64,000 nt of DNA from Myroides odoratus (GCF_001549985.1 NZ_LROZ01000012.1:50584-114583), one strand, 5' to 3'. Shown: positions 34,060 to 42,819, numbered from the stretch's first letter. The notes: a model not told the origin generated them from the sequence alone. A program made the numbers and translations.

Positions 34060-34305
34060 ACTACTTGTAAATATTTTTTAATCAGCTAGTTGTATTATTT
34101 GTTTGAAGCCAGCCCACCTAATAGCTCACCAGTAATGAAGTCTCTCAGTGCCCATGTATGAAATGAAAGCGCGCATTACATTTAATCTCAACTTAGTTTT
34201 TTATTGTAAGGATGTAATAGGTGAACTATTAATATTTTGTAAAATTATATTGTGCACAATATAATTGAATGTATATTTGTATAACAATTTTATAATCATA
34301 GTTGT
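34060..34305. other. island-side junction and ohrR promoter region
   Basis: Just inside R1 the minus strand reads a 25-codon stop-to-stop stretch ending FITGELLGGLASNK, possibly a gene tail left by an insertion. Then come the ohrR operator and promoter (34243-34279). No intact gene. Confidence 0.35.
34243..34279 (+). promoter_or_regulatory. ohrR operator palindrome and promoter
   Basis: A perfect 24-bp palindrome with half-site AATTATATTGTG (34243-34266) overlaps the -33 TTG (34250-34252). After 19 bp comes TATATTTG (34272-34279), a consensus Bacteroidota -7 box. It is 26 bp before the ohrR start, so OhrR binding would block transcription. Confidence 0.75.
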
Positions 34306-34731
34306 ATGAATGATTCTTTAGCACTTGAAAATCAAGTTTGTTTTCCTATATATGCGCTGTCAAAGACGATTATCAATCAATACCGTCCTTATTTGGAGGC
34401 TTTAGATATAACGTATCCGCAGTATTTAGTATTAATGGTATTGTGGAAGGAGAAACAACAGACGGTAGGGCAATTGGGTGAAAAGGTATTTTTAGATAGT
34501 GGTACACTAACGCCACTTTTGAAGCGAATGGAACAAAAGGGAATCGTTGTTCGAACAAGAGGGCCAGAAGATGAGCGTGTGGTCAAACTATCTTTAACAG
34601 AAAAGGGGATAGGATTAAGAGAACAAGCAAAAGGTATTCCACAAGAATTAATGAAGGCGATGCATGTTACTGAAGAAGAACTAATCGCTTTAAAAAATAG
34701 TATAATGCATATTTTAAATAAACAAAAATGA
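34306..34731 (+). CDS. ohrR: organic-peroxide sensor of the MarR family
   Basis: 141 residues. The N-terminal Cys12 in NQVCFPIYALSKTIINQYRP matches the peroxide-sensing cysteine of OhrR. The winged helix is seen in KVFLDSGTLTPLLKRMEQKG and the wing RTRGPEDERVVKLSLTEKG. OhrR represses ohr until oxidised by organic hydroperoxides or hypochlorite. Its stop overlaps the ohr start by 4 bp (ATGA). A 24-bp palindrome overlaps its promoter. First gene inside the segment bounded by tRNA-Pro repeats R1 and R2. Confidence 0.92.
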   Translation: MNDSLALENQVCFPIYALSKTIINQYRPYLEALDITYPQYLVLMVLWKEKQQTVGQLGEKVFLDSGTLTPLLKRMEQKGIVVRTRGPEDERVVKLSLTEKGIGLREQAKGIPQELMKAMHVTEEELIALKNSIMHILNKQK

Positions 34732-35150
34732 AAAAATTGTATGAAATTGGAGCCACAGCTACGGGAGGTAGAAATGGCCACGTAAAAAGTGAAAACGGTA
34801 TTTTAGATTTACAAGTGCGTATGCCAAAAGCCTTGGGCGGAGCAAACGATGACTTTGCAAATCCAGAGATGTTATTTGCTGCAGGTTATGCTGCTTGTTT
34901 TGACAGTGCACTTAATTTAGTGATTAAACAGCAAAAGATTAAAACTGGAGAAACTGCAGTGACAGCCAAAGTAACTATAGGTCAATTAGACGCGGGAGGT
35001 TTTGGACTGGCAGCGGAATTACACGCTAATATACCTGGTGTTACCATAGAGGAAGCTAAGTTACTAATTGAAAAAGCGCATCAGATCTGCCCTTATTCGA
35101 ATGCAACTCGTGGTAATATGGAAGTGGTATTAACAGTTTCTACGAACTAA
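34728..35150 (+). CDS. ohr: organic hydroperoxide resistance protein
   Basis: 140 residues of the Ohr/OsmC family: a thiol peroxidase that reduces fatty-acid and other organic hydroperoxides. The two catalytic cysteines are Cys57 (AACFDSALNLV) and Cys121 (HQICPYSNATRGN). The N-terminal segment ATATGGRNGHVKSENG is typical. It overlaps ohrR by 4 bp and is followed 3 bp later by a DUF1304 gene, so it belongs to a four-gene operon that ends with a nitroreductase. Confidence 0.95.
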   Translation: MKKLYEIGATATGGRNGHVKSENGILDLQVRMPKALGGANDDFANPEMLFAAGYAACFDSALNLVIKQQKIKTGETAVTAKVTIGQLDAGGFGLAAELHANIPGVTIEEAKLLIEKAHQICPYSNATRGNMEVVLTVSTN

Positions 35151-35153
35151 TTT

Positions 35154-35525
35154 ATGTTTGCTATACTTGCAATTGTTCTTGTGGTTTTCGTTATCATAGA
35201 ACATATTTATATCGTTTGGATGGAAATGTTTGCTTGGGAAACAGCAGGAAAGAAAGTATTTGGCAAATCGTTACCTCATGAATTATTTACCCCTACCAAA
35301 GCACTTGCGGCTAATCAAGGGTTATACAACGGGTTTTTAGTTTTAGGCTTGCTTTGGTCCTTTGTTGTTCAAGATGAAATCTGGAGTGTTAATCTTCGGT
35401 TGTTTTTTCTTGGTTGTATAAGTGTAGCTGGATTATATGGGGGACTAACGGCTTCGAAGAAGATCTTTTTTGTACAAGGGGGTCCAGCGCTTTTAGCCCT
35501 TCTATTTATATTAATTTCAAAATAA
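35154..35525 (+). CDS. DUF1304 membrane protein
   Basis: 123 residues with four predicted membrane segments. The start FAILAIVLVVFVIIEHIYIV followed by WMEMFAW, and the central LAANQGLYNGFLVLGL, are hallmarks of DUF1304. Function is unknown. It starts 3 bp after ohr and 5 bp before the nitroreductase, so an oxidative-stress role is suggested by context only. Confidence 0.88.
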   Translation: MFAILAIVLVVFVIIEHIYIVWMEMFAWETAGKKVFGKSLPHELFTPTKALAANQGLYNGFLVLGLLWSFVVQDEIWSVNLRLFFLGCISVAGLYGGLTASKKIFFVQGGPALLALLFILISK

Positions 35526-35530
35526 AATAC

Positions 35531-36163
35531 ATGTCATTATTAGACAATTTAAAATGGAGACATGCTGTAAAAGCATATGATCCAACAAAAAAAATAAGCG
35601 AAGAAAAAATTAATCAGATTGTTGAAGCGGCGCGTTTAGCTCCAACCTCTTCTGGATTGCAACCATTTAAAGTTATTGTTGTACGTGATCAAGCACTTAA
35701 AGAACAATTAGCAGCAGGTGCTTTAAATCCGGAATGCATGAAAGACTGTTCTCATGTATTAGTTTTTGCCGGATGGGATCGCTATACAGAAGAACGCATT
35801 GATGAAGTTTTCAATTTTACAACAGATGAACGCGGCTTACCACGTGGACGATTTGACAGTTATACTTCCATGCTGAAAAAAATGTATTTAGTACAACCAC
35901 AAGAAGAAAATTTTGCACACATTGCTCGTCAAACGTATATTGCTTTAGGATTGGCACTAGCACAAGCAGCAGAATTGAAAGTAGATTCTACTCCTGCAGA
36001 AGGGTTCAGTAATGAAGTTGTAGATCAAGTTTTAAACTTACACGCGCACGGGCTAAAAAGTGTTTCTCTGATGTATATTGGAGTGGCAAACCCAGAAAAT
36101 GATTGGATTGCACCAATGAAAAAGGTGAGAACTCCAAAAGGAGAATTTGTCATTGAAATGTAA
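35531..36163 (+). CDS. nitroreductase-family NAD(P)H oxidoreductase
   Basis: 210 residues from MSLLDNLKWRHAVKAYDPTK; an upstream in-frame extension overlaps DUF1304 and is rejected. FMN-binding features include the Arg/His start, RLAPTSSGLQPFKVIVV and the C-terminal SVSLMYIGVANPENDW. NfsB-like enzymes reduce nitroaromatics, quinones or enones in the cytosol. Last gene of the ohrR-ohr-DUF1304 operon. A long hairpin lies between it and the convergent dehydrogenase. Confidence 0.9.
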   Translation: MSLLDNLKWRHAVKAYDPTKKISEEKINQIVEAARLAPTSSGLQPFKVIVVRDQALKEQLAAGALNPECMKDCSHVLVFAGWDRYTEERIDEVFNFTTDERGLPRGRFDSYTSMLKKMYLVQPQEENFAHIARQTYIALGLALAQAAELKVDSTPAEGFSNEVVDQVLNLHAHGLKSVSLMYIGVANPENDWIAPMKKVRTPKGEFVIEM

Positions 36164-36321
36164 TCTAATCAAATGATGGATTGCATTTACCTGATTGAAG
36201 GATATTAGATTAGTGCATTTGCACTCGAAATTGCCTTCGGGATTTGGGGCGTAATAAGCTAGGGAAGCTATAGATAAGTTGATGAATGCTTGATGTATTT
36301 TAATGATAAAGAGCATTGTCA

Positions 36322-36369
36322 ATACACACAAACAGCAGCAATCGAAGAGATGCTGCTGTTTGTGTGTAT
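36322..36369. terminator. long hairpin between convergent genes
   Basis: A perfect 19-bp stem (arm ATACACACAAACAGCAGCA) with a 10-nt loop. There is no T-run on the plus strand. It begins 158 bp after the nitroreductase and ends 10 bp before the stop of the dehydrogenase. Confidence 0.65.
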
Positions 36370-36379
36370 GATAGATAGA

Positions 36380-37354
36380 TTAACTATAAATCTCGGGATT
36401 AACTAGTGTCGGCATTGGTTTTCCCTCTATAAAAGCGACAATATTTTCTGCGGCTACTTTTGCCATTCCTTCACGTGCTTGTTCAGTGGCGGAACCAATG
36501 TGAGGAAAAATATTGATGTTCTCAAGTTCAAGTAGGGGAGAATTGACAGGCAAAGGCTCTTGTTCTGTAACATCTAGTCCTGCGCCGAAAATCACACCGT
36601 TGACAAGAGCATCATATAAATCACTTTCTCTGATAAATCCCCCTCTAGCAGTATTGATTAGCAGGGCATTCGATTTCATCTTTGCAAAGGTGTCTTTGTT
36701 GAATAAATAGTGTTCTTTTGGCGTGTAATTGGCGTGAATACTGATTACATCTGCTGTTTGCAGTAAAGTCTCAAAGGAAACATAAGTAGCCTGAAGTTCG
36801 CGTTCTGCATTTTCATTTCTACTGCGGTTATGGTAGATGATCTTCATGTTAAAAGCAGCTTTACATTGTTTGGCCATTTCATAGCCTATTCGCCCCAAAC
36901 CAAAAATACCTATTGTTTTGCCATGTAGTTCTTGTCCTAAATGAGCCAAAGGATTAAAATGGGTACTCCAACCACCCTTTTTAACTTTTTCCAAATTAAA
37001 AGACGCTTTACGTGCCGTCATTTGCATCAGTAAAAAAGCAGTATCTGCAGTGGCATGACTCAACACATCAGGTGTATTAGAAAGAGCTACTTTTCGCGCT
37101 GTTGCTTCCGCTATATCTACGTGGTCATAACCTACGGAATACAATGCAATAGCTTTAATATTTGGACATTGTTCAAAGAAATCACGGTCAAGGTTTACTT
37201 TGCCTACACTGAGAATTGCATCACTTTTTTGGCAGTATGACAACCATTCTTCTCTACTTAATTCGTCTTTATTCGGTAAAATTAATTCAATATCCTTGTG
37301 ATGTAAAAGTTGCATACCAATAGTTGGAATGCGTTTATTTAGAAATACTTTCAT
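36380..37354 (-). CDS. D-2-hydroxyacid dehydrogenase
   Basis: 324 residues. Catalytic and binding motifs are IALYSVGYDHVDIAEA, the NAD motif GKTIGIFGLGRIGYEMAKQC (about 144-163), the Arg region LLINTARGGFIRESDLYDAL, the Glu in LDVTEQEP, and His in NIFPHIGSAT. This group reduces glyoxylate, hydroxypyruvate or other 2-keto acids with NAD(P)H. Which one cannot be told. Alone on the minus strand within the R1-R2 segment. Confidence 0.9.
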   Translation of the reverse strand: MKVFLNKRIPTIGMQLLHHKDIELILPNKDELSREEWLSYCQKSDAILSVGKVNLDRDFFEQCPNIKAIALYSVGYDHVDIAEATARKVALSNTPDVLSHATADTAFLLMQMTARKASFNLEKVKKGGWSTHFNPLAHLGQELHGKTIGIFGLGRIGYEMAKQCKAAFNMKIIYHNRSRNENAERELQATYVSFETLLQTADVISIHANYTPKEHYLFNKDTFAKMKSNALLINTARGGFIRESDLYDALVNGVIFGAGLDVTEQEPLPVNSPLLELENINIFPHIGSATEQAREGMAKVAAENIVAFIEGKPMPTLVNPEIYS

Positions 37355-37819
37355 AGTAATTTAGTTTTTTATGACGCATTTTTTGAGTAGTTCCATAAAA
37401 GTACAATTTTTAGGTGAAAAAAATGATTATAACAGCTAAACTAACAGAAAGAGAAAATAGTTGTACTATTTGTTGACTAACGCTTAAATAACAAGGAAGG
37501 AGAAGAAACGTGTCTTTCTGTTTTTGTGAGCCTATTTACTTTTAGTTTCAGGTAAACAAAAATAAAAGCTACTTTTTACGATAGGGAAACAGTGCTTTGT
37601 GTGGAGTGATGATCCAGAAAAAGACTTGCATCTTGATTGAGATTTTCAATGCAGATTGACTAAAGGAGAAGCAAAGCTATACTTTGTATTGTTGTAAGTG
37701 ATTTAGAAGTTGGATTTGCAGCAAGATATCCAAACGCAGTTTAAAGCTTTAAATTCTGTTGGATATTTTCTGCTGTACAAAGGATCATAACGGGTACTTG
37801 TATGGAGTACCCGTAATAG
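37355..37819. other. intergenic region
   Basis: No gene seen. It contains GACTAAAGGAGAAGCAAAGC near 37658, loosely like the ACAAGGAGAAG elements at 8170 and 20650, and a hairpin at 37790-37814 (ACGGGTAC / GTACCCGT) next to the end of the PepSY gene. The dehydrogenase promoter lies at the left. Confidence 0.35.
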
Positions 37820-38980
37820 TTATTTTTTCTTTTTTTTCTTTGATTTATTGTACCAAATAACAAATCCAGTAATCGGTAAAGAAGCACAAATTAAGGATCC
37901 GATAAAGGCCATAATTTTAGTAGGATAACCCCAGATGGTTCCAACATGCAAATCATATTTTAGCGAATTAACCTTACTTCCTAAAGCAATGCTTTGGTAG
38001 GTATGATTTTGTAAGGAAGTGATTTGCCCTGAATTTTTATCAAAATAAATCCACTCGAATTTACTTGTTTTATCTTGTTCTAATCGCACCTGTAAATTGT
38101 GTTCTGTACTGGTCTTATCTCCCAATCGGAGTGACACCATATCAGCAGTTGGAAAAGTTTGAAGCACATACTGTACAGCATTATCAAGCGTATTGGAGTA
38201 CACTTGATCCACAAAATCAAATGCAGTAGGTTCCATAACCTGAAACTTAGCCTCATCTACTTTATTTAACGTCTTTTCGACAGACTTACTGAATGTAGGA
38301 AAGGCAAATAGTATTCCTGTAAAACCAATAAGAATTGCGAGCACAAAACTATACATGCCCAATAGGTTGTGAAAATCGTAATTTAGTCGTTTCCAATTGA
38401 CCGAAAAGTCAAAGGCAAAACTTCTTTTAAATGTTTTTCCTTTCCATTTTTTTGGCCACCACAACAGGATTCCTGTGATGCTGATAACAAGAAATAAAAC
38501 GGTACTACCTCCAACCACCCATCCACCATATTTACTGCCTAACCAAAGGTTGCGATGTAGTTGTAAAACCTGGTAAAAAAATTCGCGTTTGCTATCTTCT
38601 ACTTGTTGTACTTGCCCAGTATAGGGATTAATAAACACGCGTTTGTAATACACTATTTCATTGCCGATGCCGAAAGCTTCTTTGTCTGTTTTTAAGGCTC
38701 GAAATACCCAAGTTCTGTTTTTAGCGGGATAGATATCTACTCGATTAATGGGGTAGTCTTTTCCCACAGCTTCTTGAGCCAAACGCTCAACTTCTGAATA
38801 AGGTAACGTTGCTGTATTCGCTTCATTCTTGTCATTTACAAGATAAAAATGATCGGGATAAACTACTTTTTTTAAATCATCATGAAAAACATAGATACAA
38901 CCTGTAAGACTGACTACGACCACGATAATACCCGTAAACAATCCCAACCATTTATGTAACCATAAAAGAAATTTCTTCAT
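37820..38980 (-). CDS. PepSY-domain inner-membrane protein (ferric-siderophore reductase type)
   Basis: 386 residues. It opens KKFLLWLHKWLGLFTGIIVV, the classic PepSY-TM start with a haem-type His. Further membrane segments are near 155-175, 205-225 and 345-375, and LQLHRNLWLG holds another conserved His. Such proteins are thought to reduce ferric siderophores or to assist TonB receptors. It starts 3 bp after the TonB receptor gene, so the two form one operon. The C-terminus is a lysine run. Confidence 0.87.
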   Translation of the reverse strand: MKKFLLWLHKWLGLFTGIIVVVVSLTGCIYVFHDDLKKVVYPDHFYLVNDKNEANTATLPYSEVERLAQEAVGKDYPINRVDIYPAKNRTWVFRALKTDKEAFGIGNEIVYYKRVFINPYTGQVQQVEDSKREFFYQVLQLHRNLWLGSKYGGWVVGGSTVLFLVISITGILLWWPKKWKGKTFKRSFAFDFSVNWKRLNYDFHNLLGMYSFVLAILIGFTGILFAFPTFSKSVEKTLNKVDEAKFQVMEPTAFDFVDQVYSNTLDNAVQYVLQTFPTADMVSLRLGDKTSTEHNLQVRLEQDKTSKFEWIYFDKNSGQITSLQNHTYQSIALGSKVNSLKYDLHVGTIWGYPTKIMAFIGSLICASLPITGFVIWYNKSKKKKKK

Positions 38981-38983
38981 GGA

Positions 38984-41296
38984 TTAAAAATTATATTGTA
39001 CACTTATAGTTGCTTGCATTCCATTACCTCGAATGTAATCTGCATCTAAAGCGCGATATTGACTTACAACAGGATAGTATGTTTTATTGAATATATTTTC
39101 TACTCCCATACTCGCTTTCCAAGCTTTGTTGAGGGTATAGGTTGTTGCTAAGTTGAATAAACTGATATCTTTGACTGCTCCTTCGCTGTTTTTGTATTTT
39201 CCTTTTTCATTTACCTCAAAGCGATCTCTGCTTCCTGAAAACAGCCAATACAGTTGAATACTCCATTTATCCGTTGGCGTAAAGTAGACAAAACCCGTTG
39301 CTTTTGGCGGAGAAATACGTCCACCGTTTAGATACACTTTATTTCCATCATCAAATTTAGCTTTTCCTTCTACATAGGCATAAGAACCACCAACAGTCCA
39401 TTGTGGAGATAAGGTAGCTTCTCCAGTAATTTCAAAACCGTGTACACGTTCCGGTTCTCTTTGAGCAACTAAATATCCATTGACATCCACCAAATTAGCC
39501 CCTAATTTAGAGGTACTAAGGTAATAAGCACCTGTAAAATTGAAAATGGAGAATCTACTTGAAAAACCGATTTCGTAATTATTGGTAATAATCGGTTCGG
39601 TTTCTAATTGACCTAATGTACTTTCGGTCGCTCTTCTTAAAATACGCCCTAATTCATTAATGGCAAATCCTTGTGAAAAACTGACAAAAGGATTAAATGC
39701 TTCGTATTTATTGTAGCGCAATCCAATGTTAAATAACGTTGTTTTATAAGGGATTTTACCTCCTTGTACAAAAATACTCCCCTCATTATTAGGTCCAGAA
39801 GCGATGGTATTAAAATCCTTAACTTCTACATTTGCATTTTCATATCTAATTCCTCCTTTAAAAATAAGATGATCCAATACATCTATTTTTAACTGAGCAT
39901 AAGGTGCTATATTCACCATATCCATTGTAGGAATATAAACCCTTCCGTCCGTTAAGTCTTGATCTGTTTTATCGTTTAGTAAATCAATACCATAGGTTAT
40001 TTCACTAGGTCTATTAAATAAAATAAAAGGAGTATTTAAATTCAGACGAACTCCTTTTTTATTGGAGTTAATTCTCGTTTGCCCAGGACCATACCAAGCA
40101 GTGCCTTGTTCAACGTAGCGATTCATTGATCGGAAAGAATTCATATAGAAAGACAAATCAGCTTGGGTATCAAGAAACAAATTACTATGGGTATAGCCCA
40201 ACATAATATTGTGATTATAGGGTGTTCCCGCATGTTCTCCTGGATCAGTTCCTGCAATTCCTATTGTAGGTTCGCTTCCATATTTTCCTGTTTTACTAAT
40301 GTATCTTGCATGTTGTGTACTAGAATACCCATTGTAAAAAGCGCGAATAGTAGAATTTTCATTGATTTCATAGGTAATCTGTGCAAATAAATTCTTCTGA
40401 TAAGTATTGGATAATCCATCCGTTTGCCCAACAATGAATCCTTCACCATCACGCTGAACGCCTGTATAATCTAAAGATGCCCCTGCGATATAATTCCATT
40501 TTTGATACTTCCCTCCAAAAGATTGGGATACTTTGTACCCTAAAGTACCGCTGCTATTGGCTGGATTAAATGAAGTTCCCAAAACCGTTGTTCCTCCAAA
40601 TGCGTTATCTCCTTGCTTTTTCTTGGTGATGTAGTTGATGATTCCACCTGTAGAACCATTGCCGTAAATTGCTGTAGCTCCTTTGATGACTTCCACTCGT
40701 TCAATAGCAAATGGAGCAATTGAACGAATATCTCTGGCTCCATTCATGAGTGGGGTTGATTGTGGAATACCATCTATTAAAACAAGTAGCGGTCTCCCTC
40801 TTAATGTTTGTCCAGAAGAAGTACCTTTATTCGTAGCACTTCCTAATCCTGGAACTAGATTGCTTAAAATCATAGAGATATCAGTCGTCACGCTCATCTG
40901 TTTCTCCATTTCCTTTTGGTTGATGATCGTAACAGAAGAAGGGATGGTTGCTATATTTTCTGCACGTCGACCAGCCGTGATGACAATTTCATTCAAAGCA
41001 TGTTCAGCTGCTTGTAATTGTATCGGTAAAATGGCTTTTAATTCAGATTTTAAAACCGTTAGAATTTGTTCCTGATAGCCATTTGCTGTGATTAATAAGG
41101 TAGCATCTTGATAAGGAGTCCAATCTAAAACTAACTCTCCACTCGTATTTGTTACTCCTTTATTTTCTCCATTAATCGAAATTACGGCTTGATTAACCGC
41201 ATGTAAATCTTGATTGGTAACTTTAATAGTTACTTGTTGAGAAAATAGGGTGGTGGTTGAAAAAATAAAAATGAGCCCAAAAAATAAAGCTTTCAT
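38984..41296 (-). CDS. TonB-dependent siderophore receptor
   Basis: 770 residues from MKALFFGLIFIFSTTTLFSQ, a signal peptide; a Met 12 codons upstream (41332) is less likely. After the signal comes a carboxypeptidase-like domain (VTIKVTNQDLHAVNQAVISI), then the plug (VTIINQKEMEKQ; LRGRPLLVLIDGIPQSTPLM; VEVIKGATAIYGNGSTGGII) and a C-terminal barrel ending TISVQYNF. It resembles FecA/ferrichrome-type receptors for ferric siderophores. Upstream Fur-like repeats and the PepSY partner support iron uptake. Confidence 0.92.
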   Translation of the reverse strand: MKALFFGLIFIFSTTTLFSQQVTIKVTNQDLHAVNQAVISINGENKGVTNTSGELVLDWTPYQDATLLITANGYQEQILTVLKSELKAILPIQLQAAEHALNEIVITAGRRAENIATIPSSVTIINQKEMEKQMSVTTDISMILSNLVPGLGSATNKGTSSGQTLRGRPLLVLIDGIPQSTPLMNGARDIRSIAPFAIERVEVIKGATAIYGNGSTGGIINYITKKKQGDNAFGGTTVLGTSFNPANSSGTLGYKVSQSFGGKYQKWNYIAGASLDYTGVQRDGEGFIVGQTDGLSNTYQKNLFAQITYEINENSTIRAFYNGYSSTQHARYISKTGKYGSEPTIGIAGTDPGEHAGTPYNHNIMLGYTHSNLFLDTQADLSFYMNSFRSMNRYVEQGTAWYGPGQTRINSNKKGVRLNLNTPFILFNRPSEITYGIDLLNDKTDQDLTDGRVYIPTMDMVNIAPYAQLKIDVLDHLIFKGGIRYENANVEVKDFNTIASGPNNEGSIFVQGGKIPYKTTLFNIGLRYNKYEAFNPFVSFSQGFAINELGRILRRATESTLGQLETEPIITNNYEIGFSSRFSIFNFTGAYYLSTSKLGANLVDVNGYLVAQREPERVHGFEITGEATLSPQWTVGGSYAYVEGKAKFDDGNKVYLNGGRISPPKATGFVYFTPTDKWSIQLYWLFSGSRDRFEVNEKGKYKNSEGAVKDISLFNLATTYTLNKAWKASMGVENIFNKTYYPVVSQYRALDADYIRGNGMQATISVQYNF

Positions 41297-41655
41297 CTCC
41301 CAATCTTTTATTGATACTAGCATAAAAAACACCTTGTTTTATTTAGAATAAATCTATTTAACTGGCGCAAAAGTAACTATATTTTAGAATTATTCTATTT
41401 AAAGAATTGTAATTTTTTTGAAAAATTTGAGGTTATACTTCCAAGCGTTTATAAGGAGACAGTTTGCCGTTTATTAAGCAGTTTTCAAAGTGGAAGATCA
41501 ATTGGTAGTTCCGTTCACTTAAATAGATGTCCGTTTGATTGTGTACTTTACGCAAATAGCTTTTAAGGGACTTGCTGTAGAGAAGTAGTTCTTTAGTGTA
41601 CCACAAGCTAATTTACTTGTTGTAATCGCTCTATGATAGGATTATTAGGATAGAT
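41297..41655. other. receptor promoter region
   Basis: It holds Fur-like inverted repeats (41342-41397). The remaining 250 bp up to repeat R2 show no gene. Confidence 0.4.
41385..41397. promoter_or_regulatory. Fur-like box upstream of the TonB receptor
   Basis: TAGAAT-T-ATTCTA is a perfect 6-1-6 inverted repeat 89 bp upstream of the start, within ATTTTAGAATTATTCTATTT. A second related sequence (TTTAGAATAAATCTATTTAA) lies at 41342-41361. Fur sites of Flavobacteria have this AT-rich form, so iron repression is likely. Confidence 0.5.
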
Positions 41656-41735
41656 GTAAAAACAAAAAATCCGTAAATAAGTACTATTTACGGATTTTTT
41701 TCGGTCTTTTAAGTCGGGGTGGCAGGATTCGAACC
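41656..41735. repeat. tRNA-Pro 3'-end direct repeat R2 (att-like)
   Basis: 80 bp identical to R3 at 42364-42443. It contains the stem ATCCGTAAATA / TATTTACGGAT with T-run, then the 3' end of tRNA-Pro (GTCGGGGTGGCAGGATTC then GAACC). The tRNA 5' part is absent. It separates the 7.7-kb segment from the GNAT cassette. Confidence 0.88.
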
Positions 41736-41773
41736 AATGGGTACAGGTCAATCCGCGAACGTATGTTTTCTTT

Positions 41774-42226
41774 TTATAAATGTAATTTCATGCCTTCGTG
41801 CGAAGCTACAAAACCTAATTTCTCATAGAATCGAATGGCATTAGGACGTTTTTTGTCCGAAGTCAATTGCAATACATGAGCACCTTTTGCTTTGACACGC
41901 GCAATGGCCCAACGGAAAAATTGCTCGCCCAAACCTTTGCCTCGAAAATCTTTATGAATACGCACGGCTTCAATCTGCGCACGAATACCTCCTTGGTATG
42001 TTAAATACTGTAAAAAGCTCAATTGCAGTGTGCCAATAATTTGCCCATTTTCATCTTCAACAACAATCAATTCCTGATTTGGGTCTTTGTCAATATTCTG
42101 AAAAGCATCGGTATAAACTTTTGGCAAAGGATTTTCAAAACGCTCTCTTGTTGCACCCAATGCATCATCCGCCAACATTGCAACAATCATTGGTACATCT
42201 TCTAATTTTGCTTTTCTAAAAATCAT
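41774..42226 (-). CDS. GNAT-family N-acetyltransferase in a tRNA-Pro cassette
   Basis: 150 residues. The acetyl-CoA loop is IHKDFRGKGLGEQFFRWAIA, preceded by the substrate-side strands ELIVVEDENGQIIGTLQLSF and followed by LTSDKKRPNAIRFYEKLGF. The substrate is unknown; enzymes of this type acetylate small amines, including some antibiotics. It is the only gene between direct repeats R2 and R3, so the 708-bp repeat-to-repeat unit behaves like a one-gene cassette. Confidence 0.88.
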   Translation of the reverse strand: MIFRKAKLEDVPMIVAMLADDALGATRERFENPLPKVYTDAFQNIDKDPNQELIVVEDENGQIIGTLQLSFLQYLTYQGGIRAQIEAVRIHKDFRGKGLGEQFFRWAIARVKAKGAHVLQLTSDKKRPNAIRFYEKLGFVASHEGMKLHL

Positions 42227-42363
42227 AAGTTTCTAATTTTTGTTCCTTTAAAACACTGGATAAATGTAGGAAATTGAAGAACAAAAATAGCTGTTTTGTC
42301 AGTAAAATACGCTGTAAAAATAAACGACATTTAGATTGATTTACTGTAGATTAGTAGGGTATG

Positions 42364-42443
42364 GTAAAAACAAAAAATCCGTAAATAAGTACTATTTACG
42401 GATTTTTTTCGGTCTTTTAAGTCGGGGTGGCAGGATTCGAACC
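42364..42443. repeat. tRNA-Pro 3'-end direct repeat R3 (native copy)
   Basis: The native copy of the 80-bp sequence: its right part is the 3' end of the intact tRNA-Pro gene and its left part the tRNA terminator (stem ATCCGTAAATA / TATTTACGGAT with T-run on the minus strand). Identical to R2 over all 80 bp. Confidence 0.88.
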
Positions 42444-42496
42444 TGCGACCTCCTGGTCCCAAACCAGGCGCGATGACCGGGCTACGCTACACCCCG
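42422..42496 (-). tRNA. tRNA-Pro (UGG)
   Basis: Read on the minus strand: acceptor CGGGGTG / CACCCCG, D arm with AGCGTAGCCCGG, anticodon stem CCTGG / CCAGG around TTTGGGA giving anticodon TGG, and T arm GCAGG-TTCGAAT-CCTGC. No CCA is encoded next to the acceptor. It is transcribed after tRNA-Ser and its 3' end is repeated twice further downstream. Confidence 0.96.
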
Positions 42497-42502
42497 AATA
42501 AG

Positions 42503-42586
42503 CGGAGAGACAGGGACTCGAACCCTGGCGACCGTTACCAGTCGACAGATTAGCAATCTGCTCCGTTACCACTCCGGCACCTCTCC
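42503..42586 (-). tRNA. tRNA-Ser (GCU)
   Basis: Read on the minus strand: acceptor GGAGAGG / TCTCTCC (one G:T), anticodon stem CAGA / TCTG around TTGCTAA giving anticodon GCT, a long variable arm (CGACTGGTAACGGTCG) as in type II tRNAs, and T arm CAGGG-TTCGAGT-CCCTG. It lies 6 bp upstream of tRNA-Pro, in one transcript. Confidence 0.95.
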
Positions 42587-42819
42587 TGAAAACTGAGGAA
42601 TCCCTCATTTTTACTGGAGCAAACATACTATTACTTTTTATTTTATGCAAATAATTTTAAGGTAAAAATAGCAGAAAATAAGGTGTATTTTTTTACTACA
42701 TTAAGTATGAGGTGGATATGATTGAAAAAAAAAGTAAAAAAGAAATGGAGGACATTCATTTTATCTTAAAACCACCCTATTTTAAAGGGAAGAAGGGAAG
42801 TTTGATTTAAATTATCTCG

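Noticed and set aside
34060..34200. minus-strand peptide ending FITGELLGGLASNK as a gene
   Set aside because: Only 25 codons between stops with no start; possibly a gene tail, but not enough to call.
42417..42650. 77-codon minus-strand frame
   Set aside because: It lies across both tRNA genes and is a by-product of them.
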